From the NCBI GenBank assembly GCA_030054175.1, contig JASGCM010000004.1:1-64000 (forward strand): DNA of 64,000 bases. Reading direction: 5' to 3'. The notes below the pieces were generated by a model. That model saw only the letters and a list, made by a program, of their open reading frames with translations. It was not told the DNA's origin and searched no databases. This document shows, piece after piece, positions 19,752 through 30,419 of this stretch. The position numbers and the translations under genes were made by a program. This stretch comes from Alphaproteobacteria bacterium. Lineage in GTDB: Bacteria > Pseudomonadota > Gammaproteobacteria > Burkholderiales > Burkholderiaceae_C. Every line of letters starts with the position of its first letter. Position 1 is the first letter of the stretch.

Positions 19752-22085
19752 ATGAAAATTGTGTGCATCGGCGGTGGGCCCGCCGGACTCTATTTCGCAC
19801 TATTGATGAAAAAGCTCGGACCTGGGCATGACATCACCGTGGTCGAGCGCAACAAACCCTATGACACCTTTGGTTGGGGAGTGGTGTTTTCAGACCAGAC
19901 CATGGCGCACATGCGCCAGTGGGATCCGCAGACTGCCACTGAAGTCCAGCAAGCCTTCAACCACTGGGACGACATCGAGATGCACTTCAAGGGTCGCGTG
20001 ATCCGCTCGGGCGGCCACGGCTTTGTGGGCATAGGACGCAAAAAATTGCTCAACATCTTGCAAGCGCGTTGCGAGGCGCTGGGCGTGAAGTTGGTGTTTG
20101 AATGCGATGCACAATCCGATTTGGACTACCCCGATGCCGACTTGATCATCGCCAGTGACGGCATCAACTCGAAGGTGCGTGAGCGCTGCGCCGATGTGTT
20201 CCAACCCGATATCGTGACCCGGCCCAACCGCTACATCTGGCTGGGTACTCGCAAGCTCTACGACGCCTTCACTTTCTTGTTCGAAAAAACCGAGCACGGC
20301 TGGTTCCAGGCGCATGTCTACAAATTCGACCAGCAGACTTCGACTTTCATTGTCGAGTGCCCAGAGCAGGTTTGGCGCGCCCACGGTTTAGATCAGGCCG
20401 ATCAGGGGGCATCCATCGAGTTTTGCGAAAAACTGTTTGCCGGTAATTTGGCAGGCGAAAAATTGATGACCAATGCCAGGCACCTGCGCGGTTCGGCTTG
20501 GTTGAACTTCCAGCGAGTGAAGTGCAAGAACTGGTGGCTACACAACGGTCACAGCCATGTGGTGTTGATGGGAGACGCCGTGCACACGGCCCACTTCGCC
20601 ATCGGTTCAGGGACCAAGCTGGCGTTGGAGGACGCGATTGAATTGGCGCGTCAGTTCCAAGCTTTAGGCGACACCCCTGCAAACATTCCCAGCGTACTCA
20701 AACAGTACCAGGCGGTTCGAGAGATCGACGTGATTCGCTTGCAAAACGCCGCTTGGAACGCCATGGAGTGGTTCGAAGTCTGCGGCGAGCGTTATTGCGA
20801 CACATTCGAGCCTGAACAACTCATGTACGCCATGCTGACGCGCAGCCAGCGCATCAGCCATGAAAATCTGCGTCTGCGCGACCGGCAATGGTTGCAGGGC
20901 TTCGAAGACTGGTATGCGCGCCGGGCTGGGGCCTCTGAAAGTGTTCCTCCGATGTTTACCCCCTACACCGTGCGTGGCGTGACTCTGAAAAACCGGGTGG
21001 TGGTCTCGCCCATGGCACAGTACATGGCCGAAGATGGGCGGGTGGGCGACGATCACTTGGTGCACTTGGGTGCGCGCGCCATGGGAGGGGCCGGGCTGTT
21101 GATGGTCGAGATGACCGCACCCAGCGCCGATGGGCGCATTACCCACGGGTGCCCGGGGCTGTGGAATGACCAGCAACAGAGAGATTGGCGGCGCATCACA
21201 GATTGGGTCCACCACAAAACCGATGCTCGAATCGGTTTGCAAATCGGCCATTCCGGAGCCAAGGGCTCGACCTGTCGCCCTTGGCAAGGCGCGGGAATGG
21301 ACCAAGCCTTGCCCGAAGGTGAGGAGGAAATCAATTGGCCACTGATCGCTGCCAGCGCCCAGCCGTATTTGCCCGCCGGGCAAGTACCGCGTGAGATGAC
21401 TCGCGCCGATATGGATCGGGTCAAGGAGGAATTCATCCAGGCGACCCGACGTGCCGCAGAGGCCGGTTTCGATTGGCTGGAACTGCACTGCGCCCACGGT
21501 TATCTGCTATCGGGCTTCATCAGCCCGCTGACCAACCAGCGCCGCGATGAGTATGGCGGAACTCTGGCGGGACGTTTACGCTACCCGCTGGAGGTTTTTG
21601 CAGCCGTGCGTGCGGCTTGGCCCTCACATCTGCCGATGTCGGTGCGCATCTCTGCACACGACTGGGTCGAGGGTGGCATCACACCCACGGACGCGGTCGA
21701 GATTGCGCGCGCATTCAAGGCGGCAGACGCCGACCTGATTGACTGCTCGAGCGGTCAGGTGAGTGCACAACAAAAACCCACCTATGGTCGCATGTACCAA
21801 ACACCGTTTGCCGACCGTATTCGGCAAGAGGCCGGGATTTCGACCATGGCCGTGGGCGCCATTTCTGAAGCCGACCATGTCAACAGCATCTTGGCCGCGG
21901 GTCGCGCCGACTTGTGCGCGGTGGCCCGACCGCACCTGGCCAATCCGGCCTGGACCTTGACTGAGGCTGCACGCATCGGCTTTACCGACCTGACTTGGCC
22001 ACCAGCCTATGCATCGGCCAAGCCACAACTCGAGTCGATCTTCGCCCGCGAGCGCGCGCAGATGATCGCCACCAGGGGGGACTGA
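19752..22085 (+). CDS. abmA: 2-aminobenzoyl-CoA monooxygenase/reductase (fused flavoprotein)
   Basis: A 777-residue fusion. Residues 1 to about 390 are a group A FAD monooxygenase (GGGPAG dinucleotide fold, [14 protein letters not shown] motif) of the salicylyl-CoA 5-hydroxylase type. From about 400 it is an old-yellow-enzyme reductase ([35 protein letters not shown]). This is the architecture of Azoarcus evansii 2-aminobenzoyl-CoA monooxygenase/reductase, which hydroxylates and partly reduces the ring of anthraniloyl-CoA. It is the first gene of a seven-gene operon with CoA ligase, beta-oxidation-like enzymes and MarR regulator, as in Azoarcus. A salicylyl-CoA substrate remains possible. Confidence 0.82.
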   Translation: MKIVCIGGGPAGLYFALLMKKLGPGHDITVVERNKPYDTFGWGVVFSDQTMAHMRQWDPQTATEVQQAFNHWDDIEMHFKGRVIRSGGHGFVGIGRKKLLNILQARCEALGVKLVFECDAQSDLDYPDADLIIASDGINSKVRERCADVFQPDIVTRPNRYIWLGTRKLYDAFTFLFEKTEHGWFQAHVYKFDQQTSTFIVECPEQVWRAHGLDQADQGASIEFCEKLFAGNLAGEKLMTNARHLRGSAWLNFQRVKCKNWWLHNGHSHVVLMGDAVHTAHFAIGSGTKLALEDAIELARQFQALGDTPANIPSVLKQYQAVREIDVIRLQNAAWNAMEWFEVCGERYCDTFEPEQLMYAMLTRSQRISHENLRLRDRQWLQGFEDWYARRAGASESVPPMFTPYTVRGVTLKNRVVVSPMAQYMAEDGRVGDDHLVHLGARAMGGAGLLMVEMTAPSADGRITHGCPGLWNDQQQRDWRRITDWVHHKTDARIGLQIGHSGAKGSTCRPWQGAGMDQALPEGEEEINWPLIAASAQPYLPAGQVPREMTRADMDRVKEEFIQATRRAAEAGFDWLELHCAHGYLLSGFISPLTNQRRDEYGGTLAGRLRYPLEVFAAVRAAWPSHLPMSVRISAHDWVEGGITPTDAVEIARAFKAADADLIDCSSGQVSAQQKPTYGRMYQTPFADRIRQEAGISTMAVGAISEADHVNSILAAGRADLCAVARPHLANPAWTLTEAARIGFTDLTWPPAYASAKPQLESIFARERAQMIATRGD

Positions 22086-22086
22086 A

Positions 22087-22887
22087 ATGAACGCGTCAAT
22101 GCAAGGTCGTCATGCCCTGATCAGCGGAGCTGGCAGCGGCATTGGCGCGGCAGTCGCACTGGCTCTGGCCCGAGAAGGTTGTCGCCTGTCGCTGTGCGGG
22201 CGCACACACGGCAAGTTGCAGGCCCAGGCCGATCACATTCTCGCTCTGGTCCCGGACGCCGCCGTGTTGATCGCTGCCATGGACGTGTCTGACGCTCACT
22301 CGGTCAGTGCCGGCGTCGCGCAGGCGCAGGCGCAATTCGGTGCGGTTCACATCTTGGTCAACAATGCAGGCCAAGCGGAAAGTCAACCGTTTTTGCGCAC
22401 CGACCCGGATCTGTGGCAACGCACGTTGGCGGTCAACTTGACCGGAACTTACCACCTAAGCCATGCGGTATTGCCAACCATGTTGGAGGCCGCGCAAAGC
22501 GGAACACCAGGTCGCATCATCAACATCGCCAGCACGGCTGGCCTGATCGGGTATGCCTATGTCAGCGCCTATGTCGCCGCCAAACACGGCGTGGTGGGCT
22601 TGACCAAGGCCTTGGCGCTTGAATTGGCAAAGAAAAACATCACCGTCAATGCGCTGTGCCCTGGGTACACGCAAACCGACATCGTCGAGCATGCGGTGAG
22701 CAACATCGTCGCCAAAACCGGGCAAACACCCGAGCAAGCTCGACTGGCCCTGGCGCAGCGCAACCCGTCAGGTCGTCTGGTGCAGCCCGAAGAAGTGGCG
22801 CACAGTGTCGTGTGGCTGTGTCGGTCTGGCAGTGACTCGATCAACGGTCAGGCCCTGGCCATCGATGGTGGGGAGCAAGCTGCATGA
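22087..22887 (+). CDS. Short-chain dehydrogenase/reductase of the anthranilate operon
   Basis: A 266-residue classical SDR with NAD(P) motif GAGSGIGAAVALA and catalytic YVAAK. It starts one base after abmA and overlaps MarR by 4 bases. In the CoA-dependent anthranilate route a 3-hydroxyacyl-CoA dehydrogenase-like step is expected after hydration of the non-aromatic ring, and this SDR is the natural candidate. That role is inferred from context. Confidence 0.85.
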   Translation: MNASMQGRHALISGAGSGIGAAVALALAREGCRLSLCGRTHGKLQAQADHILALVPDAAVLIAAMDVSDAHSVSAGVAQAQAQFGAVHILVNNAGQAESQPFLRTDPDLWQRTLAVNLTGTYHLSHAVLPTMLEAAQSGTPGRIINIASTAGLIGYAYVSAYVAAKHGVVGLTKALALELAKKNITVNALCPGYTQTDIVEHAVSNIVAKTGQTPEQARLALAQRNPSGRLVQPEEVAHSVVWLCRSGSDSINGQALAIDGGEQAA

Positions 22888-23381
22888 ATTCAGAACCCAT
22901 GCTCGATCTGGAAGTACGTGCGCATGCCGAACACCACGCCTCCTTGCGGTTATGGTTGCGATTGTTGTCATGCACCACTCGCATCGAGGACACCATCCGC
23001 CAACGCCTGCGTGAGCAGTTCGGCATCACATTACCGCGTTTTGACCTGATGGCGCAACTGGAACGTCAGCCCGAAGGTCTGACCATGGGCGAGTTGTCCA
23101 AGCGCATGATGGTGACAGGCGGCAACATCACCGCCATCGTTGACCAACTGGAAGGTGAGGCTTTGGTGCAGCGGCAAGCACTTCCTGGCGACCGCCGCGC
23201 CTACCGCGTCTGCCTGACCGCTGCCGGGCGCAGCGCCTTTGACCGGATGGCCCGCTCACATGAGGCCTGGGTGGTCGAATTGCTCAGTCCATTGAGCGAG
23301 CGTCAACAACAGCAACTGCACCAATTGCTGAGCATTTTGAAAAACGGCAATTCCCCATTGAAATCACAGGAGGCCTCATGA
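22884..23381 (+). CDS. MarR-family transcriptional regulator
   Basis: A 165-residue winged-helix protein with the MarR core ([12 protein letters not shown], a recognition helix around [15 protein letters not shown], and a wing with [10 protein letters not shown]). It overlaps both neighbours by 4 bases, so it is part of the anthranilate operon and probably controls it, as MarR proteins do in related aryl-CoA gene clusters. The inducer is plausibly an aryl-CoA. A candidate operator lies at 19711-19723. Confidence 0.9.
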   Translation: MNSEPMLDLEVRAHAEHHASLRLWLRLLSCTTRIEDTIRQRLREQFGITLPRFDLMAQLERQPEGLTMGELSKRMMVTGGNITAIVDQLEGEALVQRQALPGDRRAYRVCLTAAGRSAFDRMARSHEAWVVELLSPLSERQQQQLHQLLSILKNGNSPLKSQEAS

Positions 23382-24238
23382 GCCAGTGCCATTTGCCTGG
23401 TCAGCCGCACCAGCTGCCACGCCACAACAACCTGATGTCGGGCTACCGACCCGAACATTTTTTGTTGCAGGTCGAGGGCGGTGTAGCCACCATACGCCTG
23501 AACCGACCCGAGCGCAAAAACCCCCTGTCGTTCGAATCCTACGCCGAATTGCGCGATTTTTTTCGCGCACTGTCCTACGCGACAGACATCCATGCGGTAG
23601 TCATCTCGGGTGAAGGCGGAAACTTTTGCTCGGGTGGAGACGTGCACGAGATCATTGGACCGCTGACCCAGCTCGACATGCCTGGCCTGCTGGCCTTCAC
23701 CCGAATGACCGGCGACTTGGTCAAGGCCATGCGGGCCTGCCCGCAACCGATCATTGCTGCCATCGACGGGGTGTGTGCCGGTGCGGGTGCCATATTGGCG
23801 ATGGCCTCTGATTTGCGTTATGGCAGCCCGCGCAGCAAGACCTATTTTTTGTTCAATAAAGTGGGGCTGGCCGGCTGCGACATGGGAGCATGTGCCTTAT
23901 TGCCTCGCATCATCGGTCAAGGTCGTGCCGGCGAGTTGTTGTTCACAGGCCGTGGACTGGGAGCCGACGAGGCCGAGCGCTGGGGCTTTTATAACCGGGT
24001 GATCGAAGTTGAGGCTCTGCTGTCCCAAGCCCAGGCCATGGCAGCGCAGCTGGCTCAAGGGCCCACCTTCGCCAACGGCATCACCAAAAAAATGTTGCAC
24101 CAGGAATGGAATATGGGCGTGGATGAAGCGATCGAGGCCGAAGCCCAAGCCCAGGCGATCTGCATGGCCACGAACGATTTTCACCGGGCATACCATGCCT
24201 TCGTGGCCAAGCAAACACCGGTGTTTGAAGGAAACTGA
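23378..24238 (+). CDS. Enoyl-CoA hydratase/isomerase family protein
   Basis: A 286-residue crotonase-fold protein with the oxyanion-hole segment [12 protein letters not shown] and [17 protein letters not shown]. In this operon it probably hydrates or opens a cyclic enoyl-CoA made from anthraniloyl-CoA. The first 20 residues precede the conserved fold and are not family-typical, so an internal ATG (MSGYRPEHF) is also possible. The 4-base overlap with MarR favours the longer start. Confidence 0.87.
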   Translation: MSQCHLPGQPHQLPRHNNLMSGYRPEHFLLQVEGGVATIRLNRPERKNPLSFESYAELRDFFRALSYATDIHAVVISGEGGNFCSGGDVHEIIGPLTQLDMPGLLAFTRMTGDLVKAMRACPQPIIAAIDGVCAGAGAILAMASDLRYGSPRSKTYFLFNKVGLAGCDMGACALLPRIIGQGRAGELLFTGRGLGADEAERWGFYNRVIEVEALLSQAQAMAAQLAQGPTFANGITKKMLHQEWNMGVDEAIEAEAQAQAICMATNDFHRAYHAFVAKQTPVFEGN

Positions 24239-24240
24239 GC

Positions 24241-25431
24241 ATGAGCAACACCGCCAACTCGCCAGCCGAATTGAACTGGCCCTTTTTTGATCCCTCGCAC
24301 CGCGAGTTCAAAGCGAGACTGGACGCCTGGTGCGCTTGCCATGTGGCGCATCCTGAGCATGGCGAACAGGCTGAAACCCGAGACCGCGTGGATGCCGAGT
24401 GCCTGCGACTGGTGCGTTTGCTGGGCGATGGTGGTTGGTTGCGTCACACGGTGGCTGGCAGCGCCCATGGGGGCGCCCAAGAAGCGCTCGACACCCGCCA
24501 ACTGTGCCTGCTGCGCGAAACACTGTCCTTCCACCACGGTTTGGCCGACTTCGCCCTGGCCATGCAAGGCTTGGGCAGTGGGGCCATCAGCCTGTTTGGG
24601 ACCCCCGAGCAAAAAGCACACTACCTGCCTCGCGTCGCCCTGGGACAAGCGGTGGCAGCGTTTGCGCTGTCCGAACCCGAGGCAGGATCCGATGTGGCCG
24701 CCATGGCGTGCAGCGCCAATGCGCTAGGAGACTTCTACGAACTCAATGGGCGCAAGACCTGGATCTCAAACGGCGGCATTGCCGACTTTTATGTGGTGTT
24801 TGCCCGGACTGGTGAAGCCCCTGGGGCTCGGGGCATCAGTGCCTTCGTGGTCGACGCCGACACGCCGGGCTTGCATATCGAAGAGCGGATCGACGTGGTG
24901 GCGCCACACCCGCTGGCAACGCTGCGTTTTGATCGCTGCACGGTGAAGGGCACGCAACGCATCGGCGAACCCGGCACAGGCTTCAAAGTGGCCATGGCCA
25001 CGCTGGATGTGTTTCGCACTTCGGTGGCGGCTGCCGCACTGGGCTTTGCCCGAAGGGCGCTGCACGAGTCGCTGGCCTGGGCCCGAACACGTCCGATGTT
25101 CGGGCAACACCTGGCCGATTTTCAACTGACGCAAAGCAAGCTGGCGCAAATGGCCACCGCACTTGATGCCGCCACCTTACTGACATACCGCGCTGCCTGG
25201 CTGCGTGACCAAGGTCAACGCATCACCCGAGAGGCGGCCATGGCCAAGATGACTGCCACCGAAAACGCCCAGCAGATCATCGATATGGCCGTGCAATTGC
25301 ATGGTGGCATGGGGGTGCGTAAAGGGCATATCGTCGAGTCGCTGTACCGAGAAATACGCGCCCTGCGCATCTACGAAGGCGCCACTGAAGTGCAGCAACT
25401 GATCATCGGAAAAGACCTGCTAAAGAGCTGA
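24241..25431 (+). CDS. Acyl-CoA dehydrogenase
   Basis: A 396-residue FAD enzyme of the acyl-CoA dehydrogenase family. It shows [15 protein letters not shown], the substrate/FAD loop [11 protein letters not shown], and the C-terminal [18 protein letters not shown]. Length is typical for the family. It is two bases from the hydratase gene. The expected job is alpha-beta oxidation of a ring-reduced or ring-opened CoA thioester in anthranilate breakdown; this is inferred from the cluster. Confidence 0.9.
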   Translation: MSNTANSPAELNWPFFDPSHREFKARLDAWCACHVAHPEHGEQAETRDRVDAECLRLVRLLGDGGWLRHTVAGSAHGGAQEALDTRQLCLLRETLSFHHGLADFALAMQGLGSGAISLFGTPEQKAHYLPRVALGQAVAAFALSEPEAGSDVAAMACSANALGDFYELNGRKTWISNGGIADFYVVFARTGEAPGARGISAFVVDADTPGLHIEERIDVVAPHPLATLRFDRCTVKGTQRIGEPGTGFKVAMATLDVFRTSVAAAALGFARRALHESLAWARTRPMFGQHLADFQLTQSKLAQMATALDAATLLTYRAAWLRDQGQRITREAAMAKMTATENAQQIIDMAVQLHGGMGVRKGHIVESLYREIRALRIYEGATEVQQLIIGKDLLKS

Positions 25432-25464
25432 AAGCCAAGCCCCTCGATAGGGACAGGAGGAGAC

Positions 25465-27141
25465 ATGATCGACTGGAACACCTTGCTGCCGACCCGGCAT
25501 GCAGACACCTATACCCGGGATAGGTTGCCACCAAGTCACCTGTGGCCGTGGTTTGTCGCCGACCGGCCTGAACTGGACTACCCCGAAACGATGAATGTCA
25601 CCCAAGAACTGGTCGACGTTCATGTCGCTCGAGGCTGGGGCAATCGCACGGCTTTGCGCGGCGCGCATGATTTCGACGCCAGCCAGGGCTTGGCCTGGAG
25701 CTATGCTGAATTACAAGATCGGGTTGACCGCATCGCCCATGTGCTGACCCAAGACTTGGGTCTGGTGCCAGGCAACCGAGTCTTGCTGCGAGGGGGCAAC
25801 AGCCCCATGATGGCGGCCTGTTTGCTGGCGACCTTCAAAGCCGGTCTGGTCGCAGTGCCGACGATGCCGCTGCTGCGAGCGACTGAATTAACGACCATCA
25901 TACAAAAGGCGCAGATCAGTGCCGCCTTGTGTGACAGCCTGCTGGCTGAAGAGCTTAATTTCTGCCTGACCCCGGGTCATCCCCAACATGCTGATGCCCT
26001 GCGCCACTGCCTGCACTTTCGCAGCGACGATGCCACGGGCGTCGAGGCCCTCATGGCGCGCCACGACTCTCCATATGTGGCACATGCTTGCAGCCGAGAC
26101 GATGTGTGCCTCATTGCCTTCACCAGTGGCACCACCGGTCAGCCCAAAGGCACCCTGCACTTTCACCGCGATGTACTGGCCATGTGCGACCTGTTCCCGC
26201 GTCAGTTGCTGCAGATGAGCGAAAACGACGTCGTGTGTGGCACTCCTCCCATCGCTTTCACCTTCGGCTTGGGCGGTCTGCTCGCCTTTCCACTGCGTTT
26301 TGGCGCTTGCAGCGTATTGTTGGAAAAATACACACCCGAGTCATTGTTGGCGACCATAGAGCGCCATCGAGTGACCCAATGCTACACAGCACCGACCATG
26401 TATCGGCAAATGGCGCCCTTGGCTGCGGGTTTCAAGCTCGATACTCTGCGTCACCCGGTATCAGCGGGCGAGGCCTTGCCCGACGCCACGCGCCAGCTGT
26501 GGGAGCAAGCCACCGGCACCGTGCTGACCGATGGCATCGGCGGCACTGAGGTGATCCACATCTACATCGCCAGCGCAGGTAGCGACGTGCGTCGGGGAGC
26601 CATCGGCAGGGTGGTGGCCGGCTACGAGGCACGGATTGTCGATGACGAGATGCGCACAGTGCCTCCGGGTACCTTGGGTCGATTGGCTGTGCGTGGCCCC
26701 ACCGGCTGCAAGTACCTGGACGACCCACGGCAGGCCGACTATGTGAAAGAGGGCTGGAACTTGCCCGGCGACACCTTCGTCATGGATTCCGAAGGCTACT
26801 TTCGTTACCAGGCGCGCAACGACGACATGATCATCTCGGCGGGCTACAACATTGCCGGACCAGAAGTGGAAAGCGCATTGTTGCAACACCAGGCCGTGGC
26901 CGAATGCGCTGTGGTAGGTGTGCCCGATGCCGCCCGGGGTCAGATCGTGCAAGCCTTCGTGGTGTTGAAAAACGGGCACAGTGGGACCGAGGCCATGGCC
27001 ACCGAATTGCAAGAACACGTCAAAGCCAGCATCGCGCCCTTCAAGTACCCACGCAAGGTGCTGTTTTTGAACGCCCTGCCCCGCACCGAAACCGGCAAAT
27101 TACAGCGCTTCAAGCTGCGTCAAATGAACCCAGGAGTCTGA
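25465..27141 (+). CDS. abmG: 2-aminobenzoate-CoA ligase (benzoate-CoA ligase family)
   Basis: A 558-residue AMP-forming acyl-CoA synthetase with the AMP-binding motif FTSGTTGQPKG, a GGTEVIH motif and C-terminal TETGKLQRFKLR carrying the catalytic lysine. It matches the benzoate/2-aminobenzoate-CoA ligase branch and would activate anthranilate to 2-aminobenzoyl-CoA for AbmA. A GGACAGGAGGAG ribosome-binding site lies in the 33-base gap after the dehydrogenase gene. Substrate choice rests mostly on the operon. Confidence 0.85.
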   Translation: MIDWNTLLPTRHADTYTRDRLPPSHLWPWFVADRPELDYPETMNVTQELVDVHVARGWGNRTALRGAHDFDASQGLAWSYAELQDRVDRIAHVLTQDLGLVPGNRVLLRGGNSPMMAACLLATFKAGLVAVPTMPLLRATELTTIIQKAQISAALCDSLLAEELNFCLTPGHPQHADALRHCLHFRSDDATGVEALMARHDSPYVAHACSRDDVCLIAFTSGTTGQPKGTLHFHRDVLAMCDLFPRQLLQMSENDVVCGTPPIAFTFGLGGLLAFPLRFGACSVLLEKYTPESLLATIERHRVTQCYTAPTMYRQMAPLAAGFKLDTLRHPVSAGEALPDATRQLWEQATGTVLTDGIGGTEVIHIYIASAGSDVRRGAIGRVVAGYEARIVDDEMRTVPPGTLGRLAVRGPTGCKYLDDPRQADYVKEGWNLPGDTFVMDSEGYFRYQARNDDMIISAGYNIAGPEVESALLQHQAVAECAVVGVPDAARGQIVQAFVVLKNGHSGTEAMATELQEHVKASIAPFKYPRKVLFLNALPRTETGKLQRFKLRQMNPGV

Positions 27142-27143
27142 TC

Positions 27144-27539
27144 ATGTTCAATGTCTTGCAACCGCCCGGCTGGGCCCCCGCCAAAGGCTATTCCAATGGC
27201 ATCGAGGCACGCGGTCGCCTGGTCTTCGTCGCCGGCATGATCGGCTGGAACGGTCAAGGTCAGTTCGAGACGGATGACTTCGTGGCCCAATGCCGACAAG
27301 CCCTGCATAACATCGTCGAAACACTGGCCTGCGCCCAAGCCCAACCCCAGCATCTGGTGCGCTTGACCTGGTACGTGAAAGACAAAAAAGAGTACCTGGA
27401 AAGGGGCAAGGAACTGGGCAAGGTCTATCAGGAGGTGATGGGCCGTCATTTTCCAGTGATGGCACTGGTGCAAGTGGCTGATCTGGTTGAAGACCGCGCC
27501 AAGGTGGAAATCGAAGCCACGGCCGTGGTGCCCGATTGA
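27144..27539 (+). CDS. Rid-family (RidA-like) enamine/imine deaminase
   Basis: A 131-residue Rid-family protein starting two bases after the ligase stop, with AGGAG 8 bases before the ATG. RidA proteins hydrolyse 2-aminoacrylate and other enamines/imines to ketones and ammonia. Because the anthranilate pathway must release the amino group from an enamine-like ring intermediate, this protein is a plausible deaminase for that step. The last gene of the operon. Longer in-frame starts lie inside the ligase gene and are not used. Confidence 0.87.
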   Translation: MFNVLQPPGWAPAKGYSNGIEARGRLVFVAGMIGWNGQGQFETDDFVAQCRQALHNIVETLACAQAQPQHLVRLTWYVKDKKEYLERGKELGKVYQEVMGRHFPVMALVQVADLVEDRAKVEIEATAVVPD

Positions 27540-27581
27540 TCACGGCCCACAGTCATGGCTGGCTGAGACTGGCACCTGTCA

Positions 27582-27764
27582 TCAATCGGCTTGCGCCTGG
27601 GCAATGAGTTCAAAGGCCCGCTCAGGGCGACCCAATTCCTGGGCGAGCAACAGGGCCAGTTTGCAGAGCAACAAAGATTCCTTTTGCGGGCCAACGGCGT
27701 CGATCGCCAGTGCCAATCCGTTGTAGAAATCTTCCAAATTCGCTTCGTTCGGATTCGTTGTCAT
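27582..27764 (-). CDS. DUF2783 small protein
   Basis: A 60-residue protein matching the DUF2783 family (core NLEDFYNGLALAIDAVGPQKESL region, all-helical). Such small proteins typically sit next to MhpA-type FAD monooxygenases. Here its ATG overlaps the monooxygenase stop by 4 bases. Function unknown; it may stabilise or assist the hydroxylase. Confidence 0.8.
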   Translation of the reverse strand: MTTNPNEANLEDFYNGLALAIDAVGPQKESLLLCKLALLLAQELGRPERAFELIAQAQAD

Positions 27765-29410
27765 GCGGCCACCCTCACGGCATCCTGAATGTGTTCAGCC
27801 GCTCCTCCCATGGCACAACGAAAACCTGCTTGCACCTGAGCGACATCGGCGCTATGCCAACGGGCAGCCACATGCATATCGGGCCGAATCAAATAAGCAC
27901 TGCCCTCGGCTGCGCCATAGGCTTGCGCTATGGGTCCTTGGGCATCGAAACGCAGCACCTTGAGCAAAGGGTGCTCCACGGGGACGGGCCGGGCACCAAA
28001 ACACATCAGTGTGAAGCCATACCCCCACAGATCGCTGAGAAAGCCGGTATCAAGCCTCAGATTGTGAGCCACCGCCCCCACACCGGGTCCAGTGCGCCAA
28101 GGGGATGCGTCCGCCATCACGATGGGGCTTTCGGCATAGGTGTAGGGCGTCATGTTGCGCGGGTTGGCGAACTCACCGGCAAAGGGGTGCTTGAGAGCCA
28201 GCGAAAGCGCGGCGTCTCGCATCAGCGCCCATCCTCGGGTTTGTGGCGTCATGAAGCGGGAAGACTGACTGGCGTTGGCGAACACGTCCATGGTGGCGCC
28301 GCGTCGCTCGGGGGTGTAGCTGTCGAGCAAACCCTCAGGGGCATGGCCTTGCAACACCATCGCCAGTTTCCAGCCGATGTTTTGCGCGTCGGCCAGACCA
28401 TTGTTGAGTCCGCGCACACCGAAGATGGGCACGATGTGGGCGCTGTCACCGATATAAAAAATCCGCCCATCGCGGTAGTCGTCCAAGGCCAGCGTATTGG
28501 CCGAGTAAATGCTCCACCACTCCAGTTGCCAGGGTTCTGTCCAGCCCAAGTCGGCCAGTACGCCGGCGATGCTGCTGCGGATTGCGTCTTCTTCCAAGGC
28601 TTCTTCCTCGCTCTCATCGGCAGTCACCTGGTAGTCGATGCGCCAGATGTGGTCGGGCTGCTCGTGAACCAGCACTGTTCCACCGCGCCGGCAATCGGGA
28701 TCGAACAGCGCCAAACGCACCACCGGTCGATGCGGACCCTGGGGTTGGCGCTTCATCCGGATGTCGGCAATGATGTACCGGCCCTCGAAATTCTGCCCCT
28801 TCAAGCGCAAGCCCCGGCGGCTGCGGGTGACACTGCGCGCACCATCGGCCGCCAGCACCCAAGTGGCACACATGGGATAGCTGCCCTCGGGGTCTTGTAC
28901 CGTCAGCGTCGCAGTTGCGCCGTCTTGGGCCACCTCGATGACTTCACTTTGCCAGCGCACCTCAATCAGTGGTTCCCGCGCCACCGCTTCATACAGAAAG
29001 GCCTCGGTGTACTGCTGCTGCAGGTTGTACATGGGTCGGTATTTGTGATCGGGCCCATCGGGCATGAAGAACTCCAGAATCTGCTGCCCGCGATAAAAGG
29101 ATCGCCCCGAAAGATAAGGCAAGGATTGATGGAGGAAGGCGTCGACCACGCCCACCGATTCAAAGATATGAAAACTCTGACGCGCAAGACAGATGGCGCG
29201 GCTACCGTCGTTGAAGGTCGATTTGTTATCGAGCAATACGCAGGGTACACCCCATCGGGCCAGGGTGAGCGCGGCGGTCATACCGACCGGTCCGGCCCCC
29301 ACAATGGCCACGGGCACTGGAACTACCGGGTCTTGGGCGCGAGCGGGCGCTTGAAATTGCGGATAGTTGAAATACAACGAGTCAGTGGCGGCTCGGCCTT
29401 GAGGACGCAT
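27761..29410 (-). CDS. Group A FAD-dependent aromatic hydroxylase (MhpA/PheA-like)
   Basis: A 549-residue flavoprotein monooxygenase with the GAGPVGMTAAL dinucleotide fold, an AADGARS motif (DG fingerprint) and GDSAHIVPIFGVRGLNNG (GD fingerprint). It probably hydroxylates a phenolic acid with NAD(P)H and O2, like 3-(3-hydroxyphenyl)propionate hydroxylase. The ATG at 29410 is chosen because the fold starts soon after it; a frame extending to 29722 would run into the LysR gene. It lies downstream of LysR on the same strand and is coupled to DUF2783. Confidence 0.87.
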   Translation of the reverse strand: MRPQGRAATDSLYFNYPQFQAPARAQDPVVPVPVAIVGAGPVGMTAALTLARWGVPCVLLDNKSTFNDGSRAICLARQSFHIFESVGVVDAFLHQSLPYLSGRSFYRGQQILEFFMPDGPDHKYRPMYNLQQQYTEAFLYEAVAREPLIEVRWQSEVIEVAQDGATATLTVQDPEGSYPMCATWVLAADGARSVTRSRRGLRLKGQNFEGRYIIADIRMKRQPQGPHRPVVRLALFDPDCRRGGTVLVHEQPDHIWRIDYQVTADESEEEALEEDAIRSSIAGVLADLGWTEPWQLEWWSIYSANTLALDDYRDGRIFYIGDSAHIVPIFGVRGLNNGLADAQNIGWKLAMVLQGHAPEGLLDSYTPERRGATMDVFANASQSSRFMTPQTRGWALMRDAALSLALKHPFAGEFANPRNMTPYTYAESPIVMADASPWRTGPGVGAVAHNLRLDTGFLSDLWGYGFTLMCFGARPVPVEHPLLKVLRFDAQGPIAQAYGAAEGSAYLIRPDMHVAARWHSADVAQVQAGFRCAMGGAAEHIQDAVRVAA

Positions 29411-29493
29411 GGCAGTGGCCTTGTAGCGAGTGAATGTGCGCGCAGTATAGGTCCGCCATGCGCCTTCAGGCAAACACTGACCGAGTCGCAGGC

Positions 29494-30384
29494 TCAGTCC
29501 AGTGCCGCTTGTCGAACCCAACCCAATAATTCTTCGACCATCGGGGTCAGTGGCAGATGCTCCATGCGCAAAATGGCAATTTGCAATTGGGGCAAGGGCT
29601 CGGTCAGATCGATCCTTTGCAGACCATGGCTGGCCCTGACGCGTTGGAACAAGGCCTCGGGCAAGGTGGTGACCAAATCCGTGTCCCGCACGATTTCGGG
29701 TAAGGCCAGCAGCGATTCGCACACCATCACCGGGGTGGGTGGCTCCAGGCCCGCCTTCAGGAACATGGCATCAATGACCGCCCCTGGTCCGTTGCTGGGG
29801 GTGGCATGTACCCAGCGGGCCTGCACCAAATCGGCCAGTGAACGGGTCTGGCAAAAGGGGTTGTCGCGGTGTGCCGCCACCACAATCTCGCGCTGACACA
29901 GCCACTCGGCGACCAGACCGGTTTCTAATTCCTCGGCACGCACTGGGGTCAATGCAAAGTCAATGGCGCCGCTGCGCAAGGCCGGATGCACCATGGGCGA
30001 GACGCCGTCGATGCAATGCACCCGCACTTGCGGAAATTTCCGGGTGAAGGGGCGCAAAGCGAGAGGCAAAAGCGAGAGGGATATCGCCGGCGACGCCGCC
30101 AAGCGGATGTGACCACTTCCATCGCCGCGCATCTGGGCAATTTCTTCCTTCACCCGTTGCGTTTCACTGACCATCAGCCGAGCATGTCGCAGCACCGCAC
30201 GGCCATAATCTGTGAAGGCGATGCCACTGGGCGATCGGATCAGCAATTGTGCGCCCAACTCTTCTTCCAACTGTTGGATGGCCTGGGTCAGCGCCGGCTG
30301 CGAGACATGCAAGGCGGCCGCTGCCGCACGGATGCTGCCCAGAGCCTCGATGCGCAACAAGGCACCCAGAGTTTGGATTTTCAT
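29494..30384 (-). CDS. LysR-type transcriptional regulator
   Basis: A 296-residue LysR protein. The N-terminal winged helix carries the recognition segment AAAALHVSQPALTQAIQQLEEELGAQLL, followed by a periplasmic-binding-protein-like effector domain. It is divergent from the Rieske gene at 30508 and directly upstream of the FAD hydroxylase, so either or both may be its targets. A perfect dyad at 30420-30438 in the intergenic region is a likely binding site. Confidence 0.92.
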   Translation of the reverse strand: MKIQTLGALLRIEALGSIRAAAAALHVSQPALTQAIQQLEEELGAQLLIRSPSGIAFTDYGRAVLRHARLMVSETQRVKEEIAQMRGDGSGHIRLAASPAISLSLLPLALRPFTRKFPQVRVHCIDGVSPMVHPALRSGAIDFALTPVRAEELETGLVAEWLCQREIVVAAHRDNPFCQTRSLADLVQARWVHATPSNGPGAVIDAMFLKAGLEPPTPVMVCESLLALPEIVRDTDLVTTLPEALFQRVRASHGLQRIDLTEPLPQLQIAILRMEHLPLTPMVEELLGWVRQAALD

Positions 30385-30419
30385 GACCAGAGACCGCAGG
30401 ACATTCGCCCAGCCACGGG

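Noticed and set aside
27710-29896. Very long open frame (728 codons) on the plus strand
   Set aside because: It is antisense to the FAD monooxygenase, which has clear flavoprotein motifs. The plus-strand product has no recognisable domain and a His/Gln-rich composition typical of antisense frames in GC-rich DNA.
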